A DNA stretch of 64,000 nt from Pedobacter yulinensis (GTDB taxonomy: Bacteria; Bacteroidota; Bacteroidia; Sphingobacteriales; Sphingobacteriaceae), in NCBI RefSeq assembly GCF_003029735.1, contig NZ_KZ686268.1:372001-436000 (forward strand), written 5' to 3'. This document shows positions 6,962 through 15,251 of the stretch, piece after piece. How positions within the stretch are numbered: the stretch's first letter is position 1; each line of letters opens with the position of its first letter. The position numbers and the translations under genes were made by a program. Below the pieces are notes generated by a model. The model did not search any database, had not been told where the DNA came from, and saw only the letters and a program-made list of their open reading frames with translations.

Positions 6962-9010
6962 TTACCATACACCAACCCGGTCGGCGGGCTTCACATACAT
7001 CTTTGCTGTAGGCTGAACGTTAAACGCCTTGTAAAACGCCTCCATATTGTATACCGGACCATTTACCCGGAACATCTCGGGCGAGTGCGGATCAGTTTTC
7101 AGCCTGACACGCATGGTCTCTTCTCGGGTCTTGATTCGCCACACTTGCGCAAAACCCAGGAAAAACCGCTGGTCCGGCGTAAATCCGTCAATTCTTTTGC
7201 TGTTGTCCCTGCCTTGTTCCGTGAGCTTAAACGCATCGTAGGCAATGTTCAAACCACCGATATCGGCCAGGTTCTCTCCCAGTGTGAGTGCGCCGTTTAC
7301 CTGCTGGTCATACAATTTAAAAGAGTCATAAAGTTTCACAACCTTATCGGCCTTTTCCTTGAATTTAGCAGCATCAGCAGGCGTCCACCAGTCTTTCAGG
7401 TTTCCGTCTTTGTCGTACTGTCTGCCCTGATCGTCAAAGCCATGGGTCATTTCGTGGCCAATCACGGCGCCAATCGCTCCATAGTTAATGGCATCGTCGG
7501 CATTAAAATCAAAGAACGGAAATTGCAGGATCCCCGCAGGGAAAACGATTTCGTTATAAGATGGATTGTAATACGCATTGACCGTAGGTGGCGTCATGCC
7601 CCATTCTGTACGGTCAATTGGCTTGCCCATTTTTTCAGCCATCTCCCTATAGGCATGTTTCCTGGCCGATTGCAAATTGGCATAATACGTGGCCCGGCCA
7701 ACCGTTACATCGTCATATTTTTTCCATTTATCAGGATAACCGATCTTCTTCAGAAAGGATTCCAGTTTATCTATGGCCTTCTTCTTGGTATCGGCGCTCA
7801 TCCAGTCAAGCTTCTCAATACGCGCCTTGTATACCTTCTGAAGGTTATTTACCAGTTCGAGCATCCTTTTTTTTGCTTCAGGCTTGAAGTGTTTCTCGGT
7901 ATACAACTGGCCAAGCAATTCGCCCAGGTTATCATCGGTACTGTTAACAATGGTTTTCCAGCGCTCGGTCGGTGCCTGCTGGCCACTCAGCGTACGGCCG
8001 AAAAATTCAAACCTTGCATCGCGAAAAGCCTTGCTTAAAGCGGGTGCGCCTGAATTGATGGCATCAAACCGCAGCTTTTGTTTCCACAGCTCGATCGGCT
8101 CTGACCTGAGCAGGGTATTCAGGGTTTGGTAATACCTGGGCTGGCCTACCAGCACAGTATCTGTCTTGATCAGCAGCCGGTCCAGCACATTGCGCCAGTT
8201 CATTCCTGGTGTGCGTTTCTGGATATCTGAGACCGCGAATTTGTTGTAGTTCTTCTGCGGATCGCGGAGCTCAACCGGTGTGGAGTGCGATGCAGCCAGG
8301 GCAGTCTCCAGCCGGATCACATGATCTGTATACTGGTCAGCAGCAGCTGGCGCCGATCCTGTGAGTTTGAATAAAGTGGAAACATACTTTTTATAAGCCT
8401 GCCTGATTTTTTTTGCCTTATCGTCCTGGTCAAGGTAATAACTCCGGTCGGGCAAGACGATACCGGCCTGCCCAAAATGGACGGCGTTTTTATTGCTGAT
8501 CTTATCGTCCGGACCCACATAAAAAGACAACAGGTCACCCTGTCCTTCGGCATATCCTGATGTGATGAATGCGATCAGATCATCCGGGCTTTTGATGGCG
8601 TCGATCCTGGCCAGGAGTGGCTTGATGGGATCATAACCTAACTTCTCTATCGTCACGGTATCCATCCCGCTGGCATAGAAGTCGCCGACCTTCTGCCCGG
8701 CCGATCCGGGTTTATCCCTGGCAGCGGCAGCTTCTTTTAAGATCTGTTCAAGATTCTTCAGGTTGTCATTATACAAGGTGTAAAATGAACCCCATCCGGT
8801 CTCAGTTTTCGGGATAGCCGTTTTTTTTAACCAGTTCCCACTGGCATAAAGGAAAAAATTATCGCCTGGCTTCACAGTCGTGTCCATGCCGGCTACATCT
8901 AAAAAGTTGGTCCGGGCGGGAACTTCGGCGCCGGAGGTGCCTGACCCCCGGTCCTGGCAAGCCGCTGCGGCCAGCAGCACAGGGATGAGTAGTCTGAGAT
9001 TTTTATTCAT
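6962..9010 (-). CDS. M13 family (neprilysin/PepO-like) metallopeptidase lipoprotein
   Basis: A zinc endopeptidase for short peptides, placed in the envelope by a lipoprotein signal (LLAAAAC, C18). The 682 residues are the normal M13 length: an N-terminal M13_N helical domain, then the peptidase domain. Zinc ligands are H519 and H523 in HEMTH and E579 in GENLADIGG. The substrate-binding signature NAYYNPSYNEIVFPAGILQ lies upstream, and the protein ends in the typical VKPADRVGVW with its C-terminal tryptophan. Neprilysin-type PepO enzymes of Bacteroidetes degrade oligopeptides; the natural substrate here is unknown. The gene is monocistronic, with a terminator directly after its stop. Confidence 0.93.
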   Translation of the reverse strand: MNKNLRLLIPVLLAAAACQDRGSGTSGAEVPARTNFLDVAGMDTTVKPGDNFFLYASGNWLKKTAIPKTETGWGSFYTLYNDNLKNLEQILKEAAAARDKPGSAGQKVGDFYASGMDTVTIEKLGYDPIKPLLARIDAIKSPDDLIAFITSGYAEGQGDLLSFYVGPDDKISNKNAVHFGQAGIVLPDRSYYLDQDDKAKKIRQAYKKYVSTLFKLTGSAPAAADQYTDHVIRLETALAASHSTPVELRDPQKNYNKFAVSDIQKRTPGMNWRNVLDRLLIKTDTVLVGQPRYYQTLNTLLRSEPIELWKQKLRFDAINSGAPALSKAFRDARFEFFGRTLSGQQAPTERWKTIVNSTDDNLGELLGQLYTEKHFKPEAKKRMLELVNNLQKVYKARIEKLDWMSADTKKKAIDKLESFLKKIGYPDKWKKYDDVTVGRATYYANLQSARKHAYREMAEKMGKPIDRTEWGMTPPTVNAYYNPSYNEIVFPAGILQFPFFDFNADDAINYGAIGAVIGHEMTHGFDDQGRQYDKDGNLKDWWTPADAAKFKEKADKVVKLYDSFKLYDQQVNGALTLGENLADIGGLNIAYDAFKLTEQGRDNSKRIDGFTPDQRFFLGFAQVWRIKTREETMRVRLKTDPHSPEMFRVNGPVYNMEAFYKAFNVQPTAKMYVKPADRVGVW

Positions 9011-9072
9011 ATGTTTAAGTTAGTAGGGTATTACATGCGTTACACGCTGCCGGCATTCCTGGCAAATTTGTC

Positions 9073-9080
9073 TATATTTG
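9073..9080 (+). promoter_or_regulatory. -7 box upstream of the SPFH gene
   Basis: TATATTTG matches TAnnTTTG exactly, 68 bp before the ATG. The -33 region reads TTCC instead of TTTG. Confidence 0.5.
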
Positions 9081-9148
9081 AGAGGAACCACAAACTGCTT
9101 ATCCCGGTCACAGCCGACCGGGATTAATCGCTCATTAAAAATAAAAAT

Positions 9149-10078
9149 ATGAATTACGGACTATATATCGGCATCTTTGTCGCATTCGTCATCCTGATCA
9201 GCTCATTTGTTACGGTAAAACAAGGCACCATTGCCGTCGTCACTGTCTTCGGTAAATACCGCCGCCTGCTCCGCCCGGGCCTAAGCCTGAAAATTCCATT
9301 GATCGAAGCGATCCATTCCCGCATTTCGATCCAGAACCGGTCGGTAGAATTGTCGTTCCAGGCTGTTACGCAAGATCAGGCCAATGTTTACTTCAAAGCC
9401 ATGCTGTTGTATTCTGTTCTTGACCAGCAGGAAGAGACCATTAAAAATGTCGCCTTTAAATTCGTTGACGCAACAAACCTGATGCAGGCCCTGATCCGTA
9501 CCATTGAAGGGTCTATCCGGGCATATGTGGCTACCCAGCGGCAAGCCAATGTGTTGTCGCAGCGGCATGAGATCGTGGAACATGTTAAACACCAGATAGA
9601 CCCGGTGCTGGAAAGCTGGGGTTACCACCTGCAGGATCTTCAACTGAATGATATCACTTTTGATGAGGAGATTATGCGTTCTATGAGTAAGGTTGTTGCT
9701 TCCCATAACCTGAAGGCCGCTGCAGAAAACGAAGGCCAGGCCCTCCTGATCACAAAAACGAAAGCAGCCGAGGCCGACGGAAACGCAATTAAGATCGCGG
9801 CCACGGCAGAACGAGAGGCGGCTCAGCTGCGTGGCCAGGGTATTGCTTTGTTCCGCGAAGAGGTCGCAAAAGGCATGACCCAGGCGGCGCTGGAAATGGA
9901 AAGTGCGAAACTGGACATTTCGGTTATCCTTTTCACCATGTGGACAGAATCGATCAAACAATTTGCAGAGAACAGCGAGGGCAACGTCATTTTCCTTGAT
10001 GGCAGCACTGAAGGCATGAACAAAACGATGCGGGAAATGATGGCCATGCAGATCGACAAACTTAAAAACGGCAATTAA
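9149..10078 (+). CDS. SPFH-domain (slipin/prohibitin-like) membrane protein
   Basis: The 309 residues have one N-terminal membrane segment (about 4-22), the SPFH/band-7 domain (about 24-200, beginning VKQGTIAVVTVFGKYRRLLRPGL), and a long Ala/Glu-rich helical region (about 195-265) that drives oligomer formation in this superfamily. These proteins build ring or cage assemblies in the membrane and often hold proteases or lipid microdomains. There is no partner NfeD or HflK/HflC gene next to it, so it is a stand-alone member and its client is unknown. A -7 box and a strong terminator bracket it as a single-gene unit. Confidence 0.85.
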   Translation: MNYGLYIGIFVAFVILISSFVTVKQGTIAVVTVFGKYRRLLRPGLSLKIPLIEAIHSRISIQNRSVELSFQAVTQDQANVYFKAMLLYSVLDQQEETIKNVAFKFVDATNLMQALIRTIEGSIRAYVATQRQANVLSQRHEIVEHVKHQIDPVLESWGYHLQDLQLNDITFDEEIMRSMSKVVASHNLKAAAENEGQALLITKTKAAEADGNAIKIAATAEREAAQLRGQGIALFREEVAKGMTQAALEMESAKLDISVILFTMWTESIKQFAENSEGNVIFLDGSTEGMNKTMREMMAMQIDKLKNGN

Positions 10079-10084
10079 TCCCAT

Positions 10085-10122
10085 AAAAAAAGCAGGTATG
10101 TGGTCACATACCTGCTTTTTTT
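10085..10122. terminator. Bidirectional terminator between SPFH gene and Prc-type protease
   Basis: AAAAAAGCAGGTATGTG pairs with CATACCTGCTTTTTT around GTCA. The long A/T flanks give a U-tract for both convergent genes. Confidence 0.9.
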
Positions 10123-10136
10123 ACCGGAACTGAAGA

Positions 10137-12308
10137 TTAAAACTTTTTCATGCCGGGCAGGTTCATGACGTAACTGCCGCTCTGACCCATAAAGTCTGCC
10201 ATTACCCTCAGCGACTCATCCTGGATAAAATCATAGTCGTCATCTTTCGGGCGCTCACCTTTCTTTACGGGTGGTAATCCCCGGGCGGCACGCAGTTCAT
10301 TGATGCGGCGCTGATTTCTCGCCTCTGCCTCATCGCGTTCCTGTTTCAATGCTGCCTGGTTTAATGTTATCGATTGTTCTGCATCGCGTTTTTTCATCTC
10401 GGCGATATCCTCATTCAAAAACTTGTAATCAAGCGACTTTGCCATGCGCTCATTGTGCATTTTAACAAGGGCAGCTTTTACATTGCGTAGGTCAGCAACG
10501 GGCTTAAAGCCTGAAGCTGCGACCTCATCCCATGGTAACGCTGAAGGCTCGGTATCCTCACCAATCTTGTCCAGCGGGTAGATGGACGGAAAGACCACGT
10601 CTGGCATCACACCTTTATGCTGTGTACTGCTGCCATTAACCCGATAAAATTTAGCCATGGTCAGGTTGATCTGGCCAAGTTGCGGATTTTCAGCAGTGCC
10701 AGTTCCTGTGGTATTCTTCTTGTTGACCAGTGCGGCAAACCGCTGAAGTATTGAGGCATTGAGTACCCGGTTCAGATCAATAGCCGACTGCACCGTGCCT
10801 TTGCCATACGTTTGGGTACCCAGTATAATGCCACGGCCGTAATCCTGGATAGCGCCCGAGAAGATCTCGGAAGCTGAAGCACTCAGGCGATCAATCATGA
10901 CACCCATCGGGCCATCCCACGAAACGCCCGCTTTTTCATCGCTTTGCACATCAATTTTGCCCCGCAGGTCTTTTACCTGCACAACAGGTCCTTTGTCAAT
11001 AAACAGACCGGTAAGTTCAATAGCCTCAAGCAGCGAACCGCCACCATTGCTCCGCAAGTCCATCAAAATGGCATCCACCTTATCGCGGTTTTTCAAGGTA
11101 TCCAGCAACAGCCTGACATCCCGCGTGGTGCTTTTGTAGTTTGGATCGCCTGCATTGGCGGCTTTAAAATCTGCATAAAAGGCCGGAACCTCAATGATGC
11201 CGATTTTATATTGTTTGCCGTTTTCCGTGACGGTTTTTACTTTTTTCTTGGCAGACTGATCTTCGAGCACCACCCGGTCGCGTGTCAGTTCAATGATGCG
11301 CGGCTTGGCCGAAAGCTCCATCCCCACAGGAATGATCTTAAGCCGAACCTTGGTCCCTTTCGGGCCTTTGATCTTTGAAACCGCCTCATCCAGGCGCCAG
11401 CCGGTTAGATCCAGGAATTCTGTCTGCCCCTGCGCTACGCCGATAATCCGGTCCCCCTGGTACAATTGTTTGCTTTTAAATGCCGGACCGCCGGGTATGA
11501 TCTCCGCAATCTTGATCACATCGTTCTCCAGTTGTAAACGGGCGCCGATTCCCTCGAACGACCTGGCCATATCTTCATTGAATGCAGTGGCGTTGGGTGG
11601 CGTAAAATAATTGGTATGCGGATCGATCGACTCTGTAAAGGCATTCATCAGCACCTGAAAAACGTCCTGGCTATTGGTCTTGGCCGACTGTGTTTGCAGG
11701 TTTTTGTAGCGGGTGGTGAGGGTTTGCGTATTTTTTGCGTCAGTCCCGCCTGCAATGCGCAGGTTAAGCAATTCATATTTGAACCGCTGTTTCCAAAGTT
11801 TATTCAGTTCTTCCTGTGTACTCAGGTAGGGCAGCTTTTCCCGGTCGTAAGTGAACGTTTCATTGCCTGTGAAATCAAATTTGGCGTTAATCTGGCCCAT
11901 GGAAAACTTGAGCCATTGATCAAACCGCTTCATGTACACATTGTACATATAAAAAGGCGCACTGAGATCCCCATTCCTGAAATCATCATCGAGTGAATAA
12001 CGAAACTTTTCAAACTCCTTTATATCGGAAGACAGAAAGTAGTTTTTCGAGCCATCAAGCGTTTTCAGGTATTTATCGAAGATCACAGACGAAATGGAAT
12101 CATTCAGCTGGATCTTCTTATAGTTGTAGTTCTCGATCAGGTTCACCACCTCCTTGGCCACCAGCATCTGCTGCTCTTCGGGTTTTATGTTTGTAACCCC
12201 ATCGACCAGCTTCTGTTGCTTGGGTGCGGCATGGCAGGCCAGAACGGCGGCGGTGAGTGCTACAAATAAAGTTCTTCCTAACATCTCCTTAAATAATTTA
12301 AAATCCAT
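10137..12308 (-). CDS. prc: Prc/Tsp-type C-terminal processing protease (S41)
   Basis: A serine protease that degrades or trims periplasmic proteins from the C-terminus. I take the ATG at 12308 (723 residues) because it puts a lipoprotein signal (TAAVLAC) at the N-terminus; a longer frame exists upstream but lacks a signal. Order: helical N-domain, PDZ domain (about 225-310, GARLQLENDVIKIAEIIPGG), S41 catalytic domain with the Ser/Lys dyad S478 (SASASEIF) and K503 (TYGKGTVQ), and a C-terminal charged helical DUF3340-like region. This is the architecture of E. coli Prc and of the Bacteroidetes carboxy-terminal-processing peptidases involved in envelope turnover. It is convergent with the SPFH gene. 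Confidence 0.92.
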   Translation of the reverse strand: MDFKLFKEMLGRTLFVALTAAVLACHAAPKQQKLVDGVTNIKPEEQQMLVAKEVVNLIENYNYKKIQLNDSISSVIFDKYLKTLDGSKNYFLSSDIKEFEKFRYSLDDDFRNGDLSAPFYMYNVYMKRFDQWLKFSMGQINAKFDFTGNETFTYDREKLPYLSTQEELNKLWKQRFKYELLNLRIAGGTDAKNTQTLTTRYKNLQTQSAKTNSQDVFQVLMNAFTESIDPHTNYFTPPNATAFNEDMARSFEGIGARLQLENDVIKIAEIIPGGPAFKSKQLYQGDRIIGVAQGQTEFLDLTGWRLDEAVSKIKGPKGTKVRLKIIPVGMELSAKPRIIELTRDRVVLEDQSAKKKVKTVTENGKQYKIGIIEVPAFYADFKAANAGDPNYKSTTRDVRLLLDTLKNRDKVDAILMDLRSNGGGSLLEAIELTGLFIDKGPVVQVKDLRGKIDVQSDEKAGVSWDGPMGVMIDRLSASASEIFSGAIQDYGRGIILGTQTYGKGTVQSAIDLNRVLNASILQRFAALVNKKNTTGTGTAENPQLGQINLTMAKFYRVNGSSTQHKGVMPDVVFPSIYPLDKIGEDTEPSALPWDEVAASGFKPVADLRNVKAALVKMHNERMAKSLDYKFLNEDIAEMKKRDAEQSITLNQAALKQERDEAEARNQRRINELRAARGLPPVKKGERPKDDDYDFIQDESLRVMADFMGQSGSYVMNLPGMKKF

Positions 12309-12503
12309 TTTCTTAACAATGAGCCAATATGGCACCAATTTATCAAATAAACAAAAAAGAGACACCAATATTACCGTCTCCAAGCAATCTGATAAAAACA
12401 CAAAAAAGCCGTGTATAAATAAGGTGCAGACTCCTGTTTAGGAACGTAAAAATGAAGTGTTTTGTTTTCCTGGCCGGAACAGGAGTTAGTTCTGCAATCG
12501 CAA
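12309..12503. other. 195-bp intergenic stretch upstream of the protease gene
   Basis: The stretch is AT-rich next to the protease start and lies downstream of the TPR gene. I find no exact TAnnTTTG box and no convincing hairpin; short open frames here look random. Confidence 0.4.
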
Positions 12504-13181
12504 TCAGGAGCGCTTTTTCGCAACAGGCAATTGATTTCTCGCATCGCGGATGCGACCGGTGTACTGCTTGCTGCGAATGGAGTTGGCCAGCCATTCTGCA
12601 CGCTTCAGGTCGCGTTCAGCCAGTTTATAGTCCTTCCGTCTGATGTTGGCCATGGCGATGCCGAGAACAGACTCGATATAGGCGTGGTTGTTTCCCATCT
12701 GCTGGGCAAGGATACCCTGCTGTGTATAAAACCAGAGACATTCGGTAATGCGGTTACCTGCCAGGTAGATCTTGCCAAGCTGCTGGTAGGCACCCATAAG
12801 CCCGGTGCGGCTGCCGATCTTGGAGTAATTTTTTATGGCGACATTCAGCATGACCTGCTCTGCCTCCACATAATGCGCAAGATTATAGTGCATGTTGCTC
12901 ATCTTCATCAGCGCATCGCCGTACCGCTGAAATTTGCGTATGGCATTGTATTCAAAAGCTGCTTTTCCAAAAAATGTCAGCGCCTCCGCATACTCACCCT
13001 GTTTTTCATAATCCAGTCCCTCGTCAAAATAGGCATTTCCATCAGCCTCATCGATCTTGGAGACCGCAATATTGATGGCGCTTCCGTGCCCGGGGCTGTC
13101 ATAGGGCGCTACAGAACTGCTCTGTGCGATTGCGGCAAAACAGCTTAACGTTAAGGCAGATAAAAAAAGGCTTGTACGCAT
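12504..13181 (-). CDS. Secreted tetratricopeptide-repeat protein
   Basis: The 225 residues begin with a Sec signal peptide (LSALTLSCFAAIAQ, cut near residue 20). About four helical TPR-like repeats cover residues 50-215 (for example AYFDEGLDYEKQGEYAEALTFF spread over 49-70, then LAHYVEAEQVMLN, GAYQQLGKIYLAGN and GIAMANIRRKDYKLAERDL). TPR proteins act as scaffolds, so the partner cannot be read from the sequence. It is upstream of the Prc-type protease on the same strand but separated by 195 bp, and downstream of the cyanophycin-degradation genes with 28 bp between; a link to either is speculative. Confidence 0.8.
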   Translation of the reverse strand: MRTSLFLSALTLSCFAAIAQSSSVAPYDSPGHGSAINIAVSKIDEADGNAYFDEGLDYEKQGEYAEALTFFGKAAFEYNAIRKFQRYGDALMKMSNMHYNLAHYVEAEQVMLNVAIKNYSKIGSRTGLMGAYQQLGKIYLAGNRITECLWFYTQQGILAQQMGNNHAYIESVLGIAMANIRRKDYKLAERDLKRAEWLANSIRSKQYTGRIRDARNQLPVAKKRS

Positions 13182-13209
13182 GAATTAACAGTAATACAAA
13201 TATTACAAA

Positions 13210-14052
13210 TTAACTGAATACCTGCAAATTAATATCAAAAGAAGCCCAGACCATATAGGGATGAGAGTCCATGTGAAAAATTTCTCCTGAGGAAGTAATC
13301 CCGATCGCCCCGGCAAAGCCGTCGTAAGGTTTCATTTCGTCAAAGGAACGCTGCATGGCAAGTTTAAGGGATAAGCCGTCTGCAACGCGGGTAACAATGC
13401 GTGCAGCAAGCGCTGCGCTCACAATGTCTTCGCCCACACCGGTACACGACACAGCCGAAAGCCGGTCGGCATAATTTCCGGCCACGGTTGCCGAATCGCT
13501 GACCCTGCCGGGGATTTCGAATCCCTTGCCGCCGGTAGAGGTTGCAGCGGCCAGGTTACCCGCGCTGTCAAGCGCTACGCAGCCCACTGTTCCCAGTCTG
13601 TTCTCCTGGTTTTTACGTTCTTCATATTCCCGGAGCCGCTGTTTGGAAACAGGGCTATAAACTTCGAATCCTTCACTGCGTGCAAAATGCTGCGCACCCT
13701 CACCACTCAGTACGCGGTCGTCGACTTCTAGCAGCCGGCCTGCAACCTGGATCGGGTTCTTGACTTCCTCCAGGTTGATAACCCCGGCAAAACGCTGCGT
13801 CGTGCCGTCCATAACGGCAGCGCTGAGCCGAACCTTGCCATCGCTCTGCAACTGTGACCCATAGCCAGCATTGAACAGTTCATGGTCTTCAAGCAGCGAA
13901 ACCGTATACATAACTGTTTCGGCTGCAGTATGTGTTTGCAGGAACAAATGGCCTTTTTCGCAAATCATAGCCAGGGCCTCCTGCTTGGCGCGCTTGGTTT
14001 CCTGGTTGGTATCTGATTCGCTGAAAAATCCGCCGTGTATGATAATTTTCAT
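13210..14052 (-). CDS. Isoaspartyl peptidase / plant-type L-asparaginase (Ntn hydrolase)
   Basis: This enzyme cleaves beta-Asp-X dipeptides. In a cyanophycin pathway it splits beta-Asp-Arg, released by cyanophycinase, into aspartate and arginine. I use the ATG at 14052 (280 residues) rather than a GTG two codons earlier, because MKIIIHGG is the usual beginning. The autoprocessing nucleophile T155 lies in NRLGTVGCVALD, followed by the substrate loop AATSTGGKGFEIPGRVSDS and GTGVGED-like SCTGVGEDI. It is slightly shorter than typical members (about 310-320). It is 10 bp downstream of the cyanophycinase gene, and this operon position supports the dipeptidase role over a general asparaginase. Confidence 0.9.
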   Translation of the reverse strand: MKIIIHGGFFSESDTNQETKRAKQEALAMICEKGHLFLQTHTAAETVMYTVSLLEDHELFNAGYGSQLQSDGKVRLSAAVMDGTTQRFAGVINLEEVKNPIQVAGRLLEVDDRVLSGEGAQHFARSEGFEVYSPVSKQRLREYEERKNQENRLGTVGCVALDSAGNLAAATSTGGKGFEIPGRVSDSATVAGNYADRLSAVSCTGVGEDIVSAALAARIVTRVADGLSLKLAMQRSFDEMKPYDGFAGAIGITSSGEIFHMDSHPYMVWASFDINLQVFS

Positions 14053-14062
14053 GTGCACTTCT

Positions 14063-14938
14063 TTAATTGACAGATAACAATTTTGGATGCAGAATAGATA
14101 AGTGGTGTTTGGCGAGGTCGTAAACGTCGCCGTCGCACATCACATGTACGACCATGTTTTTTATGGAAACAGGTTGCCCCATTTCGACGTCGGTCAGGTT
14201 GGTATCTGCCATATGCCGGCCATCAACCAGGATCACCATTCCAGATCCGATGGCTTCCATGCGGTTACCTTCAGAAATGTAGAGCCCGGTGTCTTCACCC
14301 AGACCAATGCCCAGGATGCCGGGATTGCTTGCAGCCGCATACAGCAAGCGCCCGATCCGGCCACGCTGTACGAAGTGCGTATCAACAATCACCCCGTCAA
14401 TAAAACCGAGACCTCCGGTTATTTTCACTTCACCCTTCAGCAAAGCGTCTTTACTGCTGCCCTGGTAGATCATATTCTTTGAACTAGCAGCGGCGCCTGC
14501 CGATGTACCTGCAATAACGATGGGCTCATTTGCATATTTCTCAAGCAAAACACGGTGAATTTCGGTTCCGCCAAAAATAGACGACAGCCTGAGCTGGTCA
14601 CCACCTGTAAACATAATTACATCTGCCGCCCGGATGCGATCGGCATAGGCCGAAGCATTGGCATCTTCCCGGTTGGTGATGTTTAGAATGCCCAGATTAA
14701 AAACCTCGAGCTGGGCAAACGCCTTTACATATTCTTCACCGACCTTTTCAGGCATCAGTGAGGCGGTCGTAATGATCTCGAAACGTGATGCAGTGTTTCT
14801 AACCGATTCGGTCGTAATGCGTTTCAGGATGCCACGTTCAAAAAAATTCATGTTCTCTGGCAGGCCGAATTGGGTCTCGGCAAAACTGCCGGTGTTAATG
14901 GCTCCTCCTATTATGATCAATTTACCTTTCGGTGTCAT
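14063..14938 (-). CDS. cphB: Cyanophycinase (S51 peptidase)
   Basis: Exopeptidase that degrades cyanophycin granules to beta-Asp-Arg dipeptides. From the ATG at 14938 the protein has 291 residues. The catalytic serine is S146 in GTSAGA; TGGDQ (111-115) and the opening KGKLIIIGGAI are further cyanophycinase marks, as is the C-terminal GLGEDTGLYI block. The frame can be extended to a TTG at 14971, but that codon lies inside the -7 promoter box (14969-14976), so the downstream ATG is chosen. No signal peptide, as expected for the intracellular enzyme (CphB) rather than the secreted CphE. It is divergent from cphA and leads the isoaspartyl peptidase. Confidence 0.92.
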   Translation of the reverse strand: MTPKGKLIIIGGAINTGSFAETQFGLPENMNFFERGILKRITTESVRNTASRFEIITTASLMPEKVGEEYVKAFAQLEVFNLGILNITNREDANASAYADRIRAADVIMFTGGDQLRLSSIFGGTEIHRVLLEKYANEPIVIAGTSAGAAASSKNMIYQGSSKDALLKGEVKITGGLGFIDGVIVDTHFVQRGRIGRLLYAAASNPGILGIGLGEDTGLYISEGNRMEAIGSGMVILVDGRHMADTNLTDVEMGQPVSIKNMVVHVMCDGDVYDLAKHHLSILHPKLLSVN

Positions 14939-15251
14939 GGGCCTTGCTTTTTTGTGGGTCAGGGTGCTCAAAGATAGCCCCTTGAAAAAAGAATGACGAA
15001 TTTTTTTAGCATTGGGCGGGGCTAACCGGCCTGGTGTTAACGTAACGCTAAAATTGTTTAAACAATTTATAGCCGAAAAGCTTTTCTAGATGAAAAGATT
15101 ATGATCAATTTGTAATTAATTGGAAATGCAGTGCTGCTACCTTATATTTCAGGCTGTAAAACGCATTTCTTCAATTGCTTTATCTGAATTGCACCATTCT
15201 GCCGGCGATCTTCGCACCACGCCTGCTACATAAATTAATAAAAAAGTCTGC
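14939..15251. promoter_or_regulatory. Divergent cphB/cphA control region (313 bp)
   Basis: The region holds a minus-strand -7 box TATCTTTG (14969-14976) for cphB, two perfect palindromes (AAATTGTTTAAACAATTT at 15051-15068 and GAAAAGCTTTTC at 15075-15086), and a near-match -7 box TATATTTC (15143-15150) on the plus strand for cphA. The palindromes sit between the two putative promoters, the usual place for an operator; the regulator is unknown. Confidence 0.5.
14969..14976 (-). promoter_or_regulatory. -7 box of the cphB operon
   Basis: TATCTTTG on the minus strand fits TAnnTTTG, 30 bp before the cphB ATG. It rules out the longer TTG-initiated frame, whose start would be inside the promoter. 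Confidence 0.6.

Noticed and set aside
7085-8038. 317-codon open frame on the plus strand inside the M13 peptidase gene
   Set aside because: Antisense to a clear family member, with low-complexity basic/hydrophobic sequence and no motif.
9281-10084. 267-codon minus-strand frame opposite the SPFH gene
   Set aside because: His/Cys/Phe-rich translation typical of antisense shadows.
14939-14971. N-terminal extension of cyanophycinase to a TTG
   Set aside because: The TTG lies inside the TATCTTTG -7 box, so it would not be in the mRNA; the ATG at 14938 fits better.
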